Source of the DNA: Nemertoderma westbladi
Taxonomy: Eukaryota; Xenacoelomorpha; Nemertodermatida; Nemertodermatidae
Direction of reading: 5' to 3'
DNA length: 55,310 nucleotides
NCBI GenBank assembly: GCA_032718475.1
Contig: JAUCBJ010009079.1
Span: 1-55,310 of the forward strand
Under the pieces are notes generated by a model that searched no databases, was not told where the DNA came from, and worked only from the letters and a program-made list of their open reading frames with translations. Every line of letters begins with the position of its first letter. Position 1 is the first letter of the stretch. Shown here in pieces: positions 10,531 through 21,283 of the stretch. Made by a program: the position numbers and the translations under genes.

Positions 10531-12247
10531 CAAACCTCGTGAAAGTATCTGCCCATCTTGGTAAAATTTAGTACAGTGTTTTCCAACATAATAATGAAAT
10601 ATACAAATTTCCGAATATAATGTACATTAAATTTAACCATGCTATCAAATATAATGAGTTTATACTAACTAATAATAAGGTATTTATGCATATCGCAAAT
10701 TCTAATATTATGATATGTTTCATAAACATATCTCTAATTTCAACAAATTGCACTCATAACCATTATGAACGTTCAAATAAGTAACATATTTCTATAAACT
10801 AACTAAACGGTTTATGAGTTATAATAAATACAAGCTCGTGAGGGCTTCGCGCAGCACGAGACTTCACATGCACCGCTCATTTCGTGGCTCGCCCCACACT
10901 ATTATTTTCTAATATAAAATAATGTAATTATATAAAATACATGCACAATATACGTAAAGAAAACATGTAATACTTCGAAATTTCCGAAATATGGCACATC
11001 TTCCAACTGTTAGCAGATATATATATAGTGTATAAACTATGGTATAAACTATATATACATATGCACATAGATATAATTCACTGGTGTTAACAATTACGCG
11101 TAAGGTTGTGAATTATAATGGCCTAACCATAGGTAATGGATGGTAGCGCACTTTTAAAAACAAAACACATTGCCATAGCGACGCGTAGCAATGTGAGTGG
11201 GAAAAGTAGCACCCTTCCCCGCGTAATAGATGATTATACAGTTAATCCTTTAGAATCGCAACAAGCAGACCCGATCTGCCTGCTTTCATCATGTGGTTGG
11301 TTTAGAATATAATACGGGAAATCGTACCGTCTTCTTCAGATCGACTGGTTCTGTAAAATCTCGCCTTAATCCCACTTTGTGTCAGATACACCTGTCCCCT
11401 GAACGATATCATCCCTACCTGTTGGTAGCTCCCAAAATTACCAAATTACCTTGCCGGTAATTTGTGACGTCCTCGTCGCCCTGACCCCTCTTTGCGACCA
11501 CGTCAACGTTCCACTTTTTCAAATGCGACTAACATGTAACGTCAATAAGATTGCTTTGGTATCAATATATTTCTCGAATTATCAAAATCTGTGCGTAACC
11601 TTCATCGTCTATAAATTGTACCTATGAACTCAGAAGTTGCATAAGATATATTAGATGATTATCCATTATTCTTTATTTCTGTTTGATTACTCACAGAGTC
11701 TTGACCTTTTTTGTAACATGCTATATGTAGACTACGCTTAGATTCTTAAGGTCCATGTATTATTATAGGTGCTTACTAGATAATATTAAATTTAATAATT
11801 TCAATAAATTCGAGTCAAATATAGCGCTAGCACAATAGAGATTAAAATTAATTGTGATAAAATCACTTTTGATTTTTCGCAATCTAAGCGGCAATATAAT
11901 AACGAAAGTAAAACCAATCTGATTTTGAGATCCGTGCGTCTAACAATAGACTCTCGCCGATAACCAATGCTCTCTCTCACTCTCTCTCACCAATCAGCTA
12001 CGCTGCCATTATTATTGGATCCATGAGACTCTATTTTTCATAGTAAGCTAGGCTATGACATCTCACATTTCCATCCTTGTTTTATCCTAAATTCAATCTT
12101 TTATAATTTTTAAATTTAAAAATGTGTATACCAGCACACTAAATAAGCGACATTCTAATCACAATCCGCTCCTATGTACATCAATGTGTAACATGATTAT
12201 TGATAGTAACAATGTGTTGGCAAGCTGTATTTTTCGAGGTGTTTGTT

Positions 12248-12525
12248 ATTATAGATTTATTATAGGAAGGGATCTAGGGGTCTTTACCTCGAATGATAAG
12301 TTTATTTTACCGAAAATAACTTATCTTTTATTGGCGCAATTGTAGGACTAATCCAATCACATGCGTACTTTTTAACCGGGTAGTGTACACTACCCGGTTA
12401 AAAAGTACGCATGTGATTGGATTAGTCCTACAATTGCGCCAATAAAAGATAAGTTATTTTCGGTAAAATAAACTTATCATTCGAGGTAAAGACCCCTAGA
12501 TCCCTTCCTATAATAAATCTATAAT
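12248..12525. repeat. Perfect 278-bp palindrome, 139-bp arms, no spacer
   Basis: The two arms 12248-12386 and 12387-12525 are exact reverse complements, centred on AGTGT/ACACT. The sequence ATGTGTAACATGAT occurs just after the right arm (about 12524-12537) and again before the left arm (about 12185-12198) in the same orientation. This is what a template-switch foldback with resumption at a microhomology would leave. It lies 100 bp downstream of the BEL-1 gag-pol stop. Confidence 0.97.
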
Positions 12526-12625
12526 GTGTAACATGATGAACATACACACCAAAGAATGCGCTAAACATAATTTACATAAATTATAATAAATAAAATATAG
12601 TAAACCGATTACTAAAATATAAAGT

Positions 12626-15600
12626 TTACTTTATTTTACTGTCAGGTTTAGTAGTAACTTTATAGTCCCCACTGATGTCTCGAAATTCCTCTAAAAGGAC
12701 TAAATGTTGTACCGGTGTCTTAACAGTGCGTTTGTCAATGGTCTTGACCGTAACAGTACGCACAACTCCTTTTTCATCTGGGTGAACACTAGATATTATA
12801 CCTGTGAGCCAATGTTTGCGCTTTACGTTAGTTTCTGCTAAAAGAACATAATCTCCTGGTATTAGGCACCGTCTAGTTTCATACCATTTACTGCGTGCGG
12901 AAATAGAGGGCAAATAATATTGTTTCCATAGTTCCCAGAACTTATTTGCTAGTAATTGTGTCAGTCTCCAAGTCTGCTTACTGTAGAGATCAGTTTTCTC
13001 TGGTATCGAAACTGGTAACAATGGTGACGGTGATTGCATGAGCAAGTGATTAGGCGTCAGTGCCATAACACTATCTGGGCCATCAGGTACTAATGTGATG
13101 GGTCTAGAGTTTAAAGTATGTTCAATCTCAGTCAAGAGTGTTACTAATTCGTCATCGGTTAAGGTTTTGTTGTAAGGAACGGTTTTTGTCATAGCAAGTT
13201 TAATGGATCGAATGAGTCGCTCCCAACAACCACCACTCCAAGGACTATCGGTGGTGTTAAAGTGCCAAGCAATACGCTGCGGTAGCAACTCTGAGGCAAT
13301 TCTATCATGATCAATTTCCTTAAATGCTTGAGTTATCTCATTGTCAGCTCCCACGAAATTGGTTCCGTTGTCGCTATATATCTCACGAACCAAACCTCGC
13401 CTAGCGATGAAACGTCGCAGAGCTAATATGAAAGCATCAGTGGACATGTCAGCTACACGTTCTATGTGTATCGCGCGACTTGCCATACATATAAAAATCA
13501 GCCCCCACCTCTTTATTGTGGTGCGATATCTCTTGGTTTCGATTGGTCCGAAACAATCTAATCCCGTATAAGTGAATGGTGGTTCATTTGTTTTCAATCT
13601 AGCCGATGGTAAATCACCCATTTCTTGCATTTCTAAACGGGTATTTAATTTCTTGCATATAATACAATCAGCCAAAACAGCTCTCAAAGCCTTACTAGGT
13701 TTAATTAATACAAAACGCTGGCGTATCTGAGCTAAGCAGTGCGCCCTACCTGCGTGTTTCAACATTAAATGTGCATCTCTTACCATGCCTCGTTGTAATT
13801 CGAAATAATTTGGCACAATAATAGGATATTTCATGTCTGTCTTAATGTCAGCTGCTTGAAGTCGTGATTTGTGACAAATCAGTCCACGATAAATTGTGGG
13901 ACTCCATTTTGTAATAAGTGATGACGTTACCTGTTTCCTATCTGTGATTAATTTATACTCACGTGAAAAACACCGTTGTTGATAATGTTGTAATAAAATA
14001 TATTCACTACGATCAATCTCTTCACGCAATAGTTTCTTACTTCCCGATTGTCGACATTGTAAAATCCAATCAGAATCTCTCCGTTTGGTTGGTCTGACTA
14101 TAAAACACCACAACCTTCGTATCCATGACAATTTTCGACACATATCCATCCATGATGAAGTCCTATCTATTAATCTGTCAAAATATTCCTCACGAAGTAA
14201 TTGTATCTTAGGATCAGGTGAAGGTGGTGTAGCAATGCTAGGTTGTAATAATTCTTGTTCCGTACTATCCTTTCCCTTTTGCCAATCACTAAATCCCGGT
14301 TTAATATGACTGGGCTGGTCTGGATTAACAACCTGTGAGTCTATCTCTAATAAAGTCATCCGCTCCATGGAGCCGTCTATCGATGTGTCCCCGGGCCGCT
14401 CCAATGGTTTATCTAAATTTTCTAATGAGGCACTAATAAGTGATGGAATATTACTTGAGGCCTTAGCCTTTGATTTAATAATCTTCTCAGTTTTCACTTC
14501 CGCATCACTAGGTAACTTACCGAACCTTGCATCGAATTGTTTAGGCCAGTGGTCATCCGATTTTCTAAGAAAATGTGGTCCATGCAACCAGAACTCACGT
14601 AAATTGGGTTCACAGAACTCATTTGGCATGGTTCCTCGAGATGCAATATCAGCCGGGTTTATGTCTCCCGGACAATGCCTCCAGTCTTCCCTAATGCATG
14701 AATCTAATATTTCAGCACGGCGATTTGCAATAAACGTTTTGAAACTTACCTCCTCTCTATTTACATAAATAAGAACTAAAGTGGAATCAGTCCAATATGT
14801 CACTCTGAAAGTAACATGCACCTCATGCTTAATAAGTTTTGCTACCGTAGCGCTAAGTACAGCAGCTTGTAATTCTGAACGTGGAGTGTTCATATATTTC
14901 AATGGTAATGTTTTTGCTCTAGAAGTTACAAATGCTGTTTCATATTCGTCTGTTGATACTTGTCTACGAAAATATGCTATCACACCAAGACCACTTTCAC
15001 TTGCGTCACTAAACATGTGGAGTTCTAATACAGTAGGAAATGCTGTCTGCAAGGGAAAATATATCCGTGGCATATCTATGGATTTTAAAATATGTAATTG
15101 ATTCTCCCACTCCTTCCACAGTACATATTGCTCTCTCGGAATTTCATCGTCCCACTCCAAATTTTCTTTCCAAATACTGCGCATATAAATACGAGCCTGT
15201 AAAATAACAGGACTTATAAAGTTTAAAGGATCGAATAGTTTACTCATAGTGGATAAGCAAACTCGCTTGGTAAGTGGCCTATCATCCGGCTCAAATTTAA
15301 CTTTTACCTGAAAACGATCACTATTTGGATCCCACCCTAACCCTAATACTTTGGTAACTGGTATGGGGTCAAATTCTTCTAATTCTACTTTACCGCTCCC
15401 ACGATCATCTATAGGAAACGAATTCATCAAAGCCTGTGAATTGGATGTAAACTTTGTCAGTCGAAAACCTCCTGTAGATAGGCAGGATTTAACTCCATGG
15501 GCAATCTCAATGGTTCGTTGTTCCGAATCACAAGATTTCAGTCCATCGTCCATATAGAAATTTTCTTTAATGGTTGATATAATTTCAGCGTCGAAATTTT

Positions 15601-18600
15601 TTGATTGACTGTCAGCAGTGAATTTTAGTACATATAATGTACCATTTGGACTATCTCTAGCTCCAAATACTCTTACCAACATTTTGTATGTTACAGGGTC
15701 TCCTGATAAATCCGGGTTTGGATACCACAAAAATCGCAAGCTATCTTGATCTTTCTCTAAAGCATGGACTTGGTGAAACATTGCTTCGATATCGCAGGTA
15801 AATGCGTACTTACTCTGACGAAACCTAAGCAAAATTCCTATTAAATAATTATTCAAATTTGGTCCATCCATAAGTTCGGAATTTAATGACATACCCCGGT
15901 AGACTTGGGCACAGTTATTCACAACCCTTACTTTTCCCGGTTTATCGGGATGTGTGACATAATGGTGTGGCAAATAATAAGTTTGATCACTAACCTGCTC
16001 TGGGTTTTCTACACGCACTGCATATCCCTTGTTCAGATAATTGTCGATCTGAAACCGATATTGAGTATGTATGATATCGTCCCTTAATAGTCGCAACCGG
16101 GTCGCTTGTAAGCGCTTGAGTGCGATATAATGATTATTTATCAACTTTGGGTGTTGCTGTCGCCACAACATTCCAACTTCAAAATGTCCATTAGGAAGCC
16201 GATTTATGGTGTTATCCATAATCTCTAAGCATCTCTTCTCATTGGCCGACATAGCAATGTCATAACTTCCAGGTTCAGCCGAATCCTGTTCTAGCCAATG
16301 TAACGTCCGGGCGTTCATTTCTAAATCTTGTTCTAGAAATTCCTGAGCTAAGTCAAGTTCGATGGTGCTAAAGTTATTCGGACACTTTATTTTGTCTAAT
16401 GCATCAACTCTTGTCTGAGCGGTAGAGTTGGCACAAAATACCCTCGCATCACTTAAAAAAGTAATAGCTGAGCATTGGTCAAACTTACCTGTGTCATTTG
16501 GACATTTATCAGCGCCATCTAGCGGATCTTGGAAATAATCTAAATCATCACAAGATATATTTTCATCGTCGGTGTTAAAGTCATCAGATTCGGTCTCTAA
16601 ATCAGAATCATCTGATTTGCTCCAACTAACCTGATCTGAAAATATACTTTCCGTTTCAAAATATCCGTCTGCTAACAAACATACTTCTGGTTTGCTAGGC
16701 ATATGATCGAAATTCTCAACTTCATCTTCTGTCCATTTTCTATCTAAAAAAGATCTCGGAGTCCGAGTGTACCACCCAATAATACTACGATTAGCATATG
16801 GTTGTCCAATACAATAAGGTTCTGGTCTAGTCTCCCACACCTTCTGAACATTGAATTGATCCATCCCAATTAACATCGCTACACTACGATAATTCACTTT
16901 GAACTCAGGTATTTGCAAAGCTCTAAAGTACTTACATTCATCCTTGTTCATTTCTGGTACAGGTCCTAATATTTCTGAAAAATCTTTAATTGCTAAGAAA
17001 TCTATATTTCTCAATGGTAGAATTCGTCTCTCTTCACTCGTATGCGATTCACGTGGCAATAAAGAATCTATAGTCAACTTTACTATCTTACCTGGTATAG
17101 TGCCTTGACCATGTAAGGAACCAAGATCTATATTAGTATCCCGAGCACAACGAAGGTCTGTAACTACACTAGCTACCTCTTCATCGACATAGCTGTGCGT
17201 TGAAGCAGTATCCAAAATTACGAATATTCGCTTGGAACCCTTCTCACCCTTCACTTCAATGGGGATCACGCTAAATAACGATGCTTGTGACACTGACATT
17301 AGTGTTTTACTAGCCATGCTATTAGTGGTAGTATCACACGAATCATAAACCGCTGCGATATCTGTCCCTGCCGCCCCTCTGCATATGTCTTCATCAGCTG
17401 ATGAATCAGATTGTTGATCGGAACTAACTATGCTGGTATATGAAGCACTATGTGATACATTTTGACTAGTATGCGATCTAGCTACATGATCAGGATGATC
17501 TTTAAGCCATTGTTTTGTCGGTGTGTGTTGTGCGGTATGCAATATACGGTGATGCAACCTACCACAATCTGGACAATACTTACTGGTAGCAGTAGAACAT
17601 TCCTTCCGCCGATGTCCATTTTGTAAGCATTTCCAACATGCATCCAAATTTCTAATAACTAACCGTCGTTTTTCCACATCAAGTTTTGAAAATGCACTAC
17701 ACGTGTACAGTCTATGATCTATATGTCTATTACCTTGTTGATAACAATATTGACACCCCCTAAAACCATCAGGAAGCTCCTGCTTTCTGAGCATAACTTC
17801 AACAGGCACAGAAAAGTTGTCTGGTCTGGACATGTTATTAATATTTCCAATTGAATTTAATGTTAATCCACTTCTATCAGTTTGAAAAGTTACTTTTGGT
17901 TTACTAACAGCGGATTTCTTGGCCAGATTTAATGTATCCTCCCTATAATTTGATCTAGTTTCTGCCAAAGCTTCAGTCTTTATTAACTCGTGTAGATTTT
18001 TCAATGTTAGCCCCTCACCCCGACCTTCTACTCGACTCTCTAATTTTCGCCATTTTTGTCGATGTCTAACACTGAGTCGTTCTAGTATACCTTTTAGTAC
18101 TTCTGTTCTATCACCATAGTTGGGTAATCCAATAATAGGTAATTCATCTAACGCATTTTTAATCTCATCAGAAAGTTTTAACAACTCCGCTGGAGTCGTT
18201 ATTAATGGACCCTTACTCAAGTCATCTACTATAGATTGAGCTAACTTGGTATTACTACCGTAAACTGAAACTAACCTCTCATATGCTGACTCAAAGGCTC
18301 TTGCGCTGCCATTGAAAACCTCTGCGAAATGTAGTGGTTCACCTTGCAATAATCGCAATAAATAGTAATATTTATCACGTGGCGGAAAATCCTTCTCAGC
18401 TATCTGTGTGTCTACATATTCTATGAACATTCTCCAATGTTTTATATTACCTGAGAAATATGGCGGTTTCTGAGTCGGTAAACTCTGTCTAGCTGCAAAT
18501 CTAGCGATCTCAGTAAGTACCTCTGCTTGTCCCATTGTCGGTTTACTACGTGGTGGTGTTCGAAAGAAACTGCCTCCTCCTTTAATCCCTGCCGTGGTAC

Positions 18601-20677
18601 AACTTGCAACTGATGGTACTACATCACTATCAGTATCGAATTGTTCCATTTTCGGTAATAAATATTCTGAAACATGAGTTTTAGTTCTGTTATGTAGAGG
18701 CAATACTTTTGAATCACAATCTTGAGCGTGATGTACAGTTTCCTTTAACTTCATTAATTCTGCTCGCATCTCTTCCACAGGTAGTGCGATTTCCTTCATC
18801 GCAGACTTTACCACTTCAGTCAGCGAATGGTCATGTTCTAGATTTGGTATTCTATGATTCCCCATATCTGAAAAGTAATCTCCATGTGAATAAGTATCCT
18901 CAGCTTTTACATGAACTTGTCCACGAGAATTGTCCATCTGTCTATTTTGTTTGTTGATTGAATGATGATATGGTACATCCCATCCTCGGCTGCTATCATC
19001 AGAAGAGTAATATCCCTTATTGAATTCTTGCTCAAATCTATCATGAGTTACAAATGATATTTGAGGTTTTTTATGACTAATATAACTCGGTGTAAACTCA
19101 GCTCTTGTGTTAATTACAACAGGTTTTTTAAGTTTATCTGAAGTAATTTCCTCTTTAATACGACTTACAGAAGGTTTACCTATAGGTTGTTCTACTCCAA
19201 TACTCGGAAAACGATCTTGGAACGATTTAACTAGTTGTTCTGAAGTTCTAATACTCGAAATATGATGTCTATTTACTGATGCTGCAGATGCCTCATTTAC
19301 TCTAACTAAAACAGCTTGAGCCTGGTCGAGCTGATATAACTTTTCTATATCGGCTTGTTGTTCTTGTAACTCGATTCGTTTACGTTCTAACCTGTCTATC
19401 TCCTGTTGGGCTTCTATATGTTCCAACCGACGACGATCTGTAACTTCAGCGGCTGTTTTTTCAGCTTCCAACCTAGCCCTTTGTTCATCGGCATCTGACT
19501 TTCTTTTCCGCTCTGCTGCTTCGGCGTCCCGTCGCATGCGTGTTAAACGCGCTTCATAGGCTATCTCTGCTTCACGTCGCTGCTGTTCAATTTCGATGTC
19601 ATCTTCCGCTAGTTTCTCAGCAATACGTGCATTTTCGTCGTCCTCGACAGCTCTCCTCGCAGAATCTGCTAGTGCCTTTTCATATACTATTCTGTTCTGC
19701 TCAACTATCGCAGCCTCTTCCCGTAAACTGTCTGCTTCCACGACGAGTCGCTGAGCCTCTTCCAACTTACGCTGTTTTTCGATGATTCTACTTCTTGTTC
19801 TACTAGCTGTACTTACCGATGTTGCACCACTTCGAATAATACTAGCTGTTCGTCTAGACCGACTTACCTGTGAGACTACACCATCTTGTTCCTCCTGGTC
19901 AGTCTCTATATTTGCTGTAATAGGTAATGAATGTCCAGGCAATAATACACCATGTCGCAATAAATAGCTAGTTAACTGAGTTATATAGTGATCGAATTCA
20001 TCTTCGATCTGTACCTCAGATATACGTATTCGTTCAATCTGTTCGTCAGACAGATAATCTGATCTAGGACCCTCACTTAAACGATCTCTTCTGAGTTGTC
20101 GAAACCGCTCCGCTAATTGAGTGTAATTAAATCTACTGCTAGCTAGTCTATCATACAACTGCGTTACAGTATCTGTCTCCCGCTGTTTACGAGCATGAAG
20201 CACTAACCTTTGTAGAGCTAATATCTGTGGTCTCACCACAAAATCTAGACTACTTTGAAGATTTAATAAATCATCACGACTTAGTAAAGTTCCTTCGCTG
20301 ATTAATGTTTTGCTTACCCTGTTTATTACTCTAGTTATAGCACCCATATGCCCTCCTGCACTTTTACTAATAGTAGGACCCTCAATACCTACGCTACCTA
20401 CATCTGAAGGTATCGAGTCTAGGTTTTCACTACTAGCAGTAATACTAGATTCTGGTATAATATAGTCAGGATTAGCCATCAAGTTAATGTCGGTCGACTG
20501 TTCTCCCCTATACCTCACATTGTCTGTCGGCGGTGGTTGTTCCTCCGCTGTGTCATAGCTGTCATTTATCCGTGGGTTGGTGTTCGAAGGAACACTCATG
20601 TCAGAATTTCTATGGTCTGTCGGTAAATCGACCTTTCGGTCAGAGTTTATTCCAAAAATAAATAAATAATGAAACAA
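12626..20677 (-). CDS. BEL-1 gag-pol polyprotein (BEL/Pao), intact
   Basis: One uninterrupted frame of 2683 codons. An N-terminal gag part holds a long charged coiled coil (about 285-470) and the DUF1759-type capsid region (about 745-830, with FSGNIKHWRMF). Three Cys/His knuckles follow at about 970-1050, including CWKCLQNGHRRKEC. The aspartic protease (DUF1758 type) has ILDTASTHSYVDEE at about 1154. RT has CDIEAMFHQVHA at about 1624 and YMDD at about 1706. RNase H has FSDASESGLG (about 1888), YWTDSTLV (about 1961) and INPADIASRG (about 2003). Integrase has an H2C2 zinc site (about 2295-2340) and a DDE triad in GLDCFGP, YSDNGTNF and GCWERLI (about 2373-2482). A DUF5641-like C-terminus ends the protein. 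The frame is longer than most BEL pol proteins because gag is fused and extended. The first ATG is used; MSVPSN at residue 27 is an alternative start. All catalytic motifs are present, so it may be active. Confidence 0.95.
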   Translation of the reverse strand: MFHYLFIFGINSDRKVDLPTDHRNSDMSVPSNTNPRINDSYDTAEEQPPPTDNVRYRGEQSTDINLMANPDYIIPESSITASSENLDSIPSDVGSVGIEGPTISKSAGGHMGAITRVINRVSKTLISEGTLLSRDDLLNLQSSLDFVVRPQILALQRLVLHARKQRETDTVTQLYDRLASSRFNYTQLAERFRQLRRDRLSEGPRSDYLSDEQIERIRISEVQIEDEFDHYITQLTSYLLRHGVLLPGHSLPITANIETDQEEQDGVVSQVSRSRRTASIIRSGATSVSTASRTRSRIIEKQRKLEEAQRLVVEADSLREEAAIVEQNRIVYEKALADSARRAVEDDENARIAEKLAEDDIEIEQQRREAEIAYEARLTRMRRDAEAAERKRKSDADEQRARLEAEKTAAEVTDRRRLEHIEAQQEIDRLERKRIELQEQQADIEKLYQLDQAQAVLVRVNEASAASVNRHHISSIRTSEQLVKSFQDRFPSIGVEQPIGKPSVSRIKEEITSDKLKKPVVINTRAEFTPSYISHKKPQISFVTHDRFEQEFNKGYYSSDDSSRGWDVPYHHSINKQNRQMDNSRGQVHVKAEDTYSHGDYFSDMGNHRIPNLEHDHSLTEVVKSAMKEIALPVEEMRAELMKLKETVHHAQDCDSKVLPLHNRTKTHVSEYLLPKMEQFDTDSDVVPSVASCTTAGIKGGGSFFRTPPRSKPTMGQAEVLTEIARFAARQSLPTQKPPYFSGNIKHWRMFIEYVDTQIAEKDFPPRDKYYYLLRLLQGEPLHFAEVFNGSARAFESAYERLVSVYGSNTKLAQSIVDDLSKGPLITTPAELLKLSDEIKNALDELPIIGLPNYGDRTEVLKGILERLSVRHRQKWRKLESRVEGRGEGLTLKNLHELIKTEALAETRSNYREDTLNLAKKSAVSKPKVTFQTDRSGLTLNSIGNINNMSRPDNFSVPVEVMLRKQELPDGFRGCQYCYQQGNRHIDHRLYTCSAFSKLDVEKRRLVIRNLDACWKCLQNGHRRKECSTATSKYCPDCGRLHHRILHTAQHTPTKQWLKDHPDHVARSHTSQNVSHSASYTSIVSSDQQSDSSADEDICRGAAGTDIAAVYDSCDTTTNSMASKTLMSVSQASLFSVIPIEVKGEKGSKRIFVILDTASTHSYVDEEVASVVTDLRCARDTNIDLGSLHGQGTIPGKIVKLTIDSLLPRESHTSEERRILPLRNIDFLAIKDFSEILGPVPEMNKDECKYFRALQIPEFKVNYRSVAMLIGMDQFNVQKVWETRPEPYCIGQPYANRSIIGWYTRTPRSFLDRKWTEDEVENFDHMPSKPEVCLLADGYFETESIFSDQVSWSKSDDSDLETESDDFNTDDENISCDDLDYFQDPLDGADKCPNDTGKFDQCSAITFLSDARVFCANSTAQTRVDALDKIKCPNNFSTIELDLAQEFLEQDLEMNARTLHWLEQDSAEPGSYDIAMSANEKRCLEIMDNTINRLPNGHFEVGMLWRQQHPKLINNHYIALKRLQATRLRLLRDDIIHTQYRFQIDNYLNKGYAVRVENPEQVSDQTYYLPHHYVTHPDKPGKVRVVNNCAQVYRGMSLNSELMDGPNLNNYLIGILLRFRQSKYAFTCDIEAMFHQVHALEKDQDSLRFLWYPNPDLSGDPVTYKMLVRVFGARDSPNGTLYVLKFTADSQSKNFDAEIISTIKENFYMDDGLKSCDSEQRTIEIAHGVKSCLSTGGFRLTKFTSNSQALMNSFPIDDRGSGKVELEEFDPIPVTKVLGLGWDPNSDRFQVKVKFEPDDRPLTKRVCLSTMSKLFDPLNFISPVILQARIYMRSIWKENLEWDDEIPREQYVLWKEWENQLHILKSIDMPRIYFPLQTAFPTVLELHMFSDASESGLGVIAYFRRQVSTDEYETAFVTSRAKTLPLKYMNTPRSELQAAVLSATVAKLIKHEVHVTFRVTYWTDSTLVLIYVNREEVSFKTFIANRRAEILDSCIREDWRHCPGDINPADIASRGTMPNEFCEPNLREFWLHGPHFLRKSDDHWPKQFDARFGKLPSDAEVKTEKIIKSKAKASSNIPSLISASLENLDKPLERPGDTSIDGSMERMTLLEIDSQVVNPDQPSHIKPGFSDWQKGKDSTEQELLQPSIATPPSPDPKIQLLREEYFDRLIDRTSSWMDMCRKLSWIRRLWCFIVRPTKRRDSDWILQCRQSGSKKLLREEIDRSEYILLQHYQQRCFSREYKLITDRKQVTSSLITKWSPTIYRGLICHKSRLQAADIKTDMKYPIIVPNYFELQRGMVRDAHLMLKHAGRAHCLAQIRQRFVLIKPSKALRAVLADCIICKKLNTRLEMQEMGDLPSARLKTNEPPFTYTGLDCFGPIETKRYRTTIKRWGLIFICMASRAIHIERVADMSTDAFILALRRFIARRGLVREIYSDNGTNFVGADNEITQAFKEIDHDRIASELLPQRIAWHFNTTDSPWSGGCWERLIRSIKLAMTKTVPYNKTLTDDELVTLLTEIEHTLNSRPITLVPDGPDSVMALTPNHLLMQSPSPLLPVSIPEKTDLYSKQTWRLTQLLANKFWELWKQYYLPSISARSKWYETRRCLIPGDYVLLAETNVKRKHWLTGIISSVHPDEKGVVRTVTVKTIDKRTVKTPVQHLVLLEEFRDISGDYKVTTKPDSKIK

Positions 20678-21283
20678 ACTTTTCTGTATATAACAGCTTA
20701 TAATATGTAGGCCTATATACTAATTTATTTAAATAATATATTTAAATGTTATTTAAAAATATCTCAAAACTATACAGCACACACAAGCACAAACACGTTA
20801 ACACTGCGCCACAACAAATGGAAAGGAAAGATGTCAAATTTCAAAATCAGTATTACAAAAAAATACAACTGAATGATCAGCCGAAAAAGAATCGTTAGTC
20901 TCATAGATACAACAACATCAACAACGCAACTAACCCTTAGAGAAACGTTTAGTCCACACCGCGTGCCAATCTTCGGGAAAGCGTCGGAATCTAAAAACGT
21001 AAAACCTAGACTTCCTGACAAAATGCACCAAACTAGCAGACGTCCACGGATCTCAGAATCAGATGGATGATCTCCTGATGTACCTATAAGGCGAATAGAA
21101 ACTTTAGACGACTGGCTGGATTTTTAAACGTGCAATTATCTTAAATGATTAATATCAAATTGAAGCAAAATTTAATTGGAATTAAATAAGACAAAATATA
21201 TAAATCTAAATATACTAGAACACTTTCCTTCTAGAGACAATAAAAAACAAACGATTAATAAATTTAACAAATTATATCGTTAC
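20678..21283 (-). other. BEL-1 5' leader between 5' LTR and gag start
   Basis: About 600 bp with no convincing frame. Directly after the LTR the minus strand reads GTAACGATATAATTTG. This is not a TGG-type primer-binding site, so the priming tRNA is not identified. Packaging signals cannot be judged by eye. Confidence 0.6.

Larger units (their letters stand above)
10261..12625 (-). other. BEL-1 3' non-coding region between gag-pol stop and 3' LTR
   Basis: 2.37 kb of AT-rich DNA with no long frame on either strand. It contains a pol III-like A/B box pair on the minus strand (10460-10513) and a GTGGGGCGAGCCACGAA-like motif at about 10881-10898 that recurs near 33397 and 33479. It also contains a perfect palindrome (12248-12525) and a CT-rich tract at about 11970-11990. 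Some BEL elements carry an env-like gene here; I see no trace of one. Nested insertion of smaller elements is the likeliest explanation. Confidence 0.6.
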
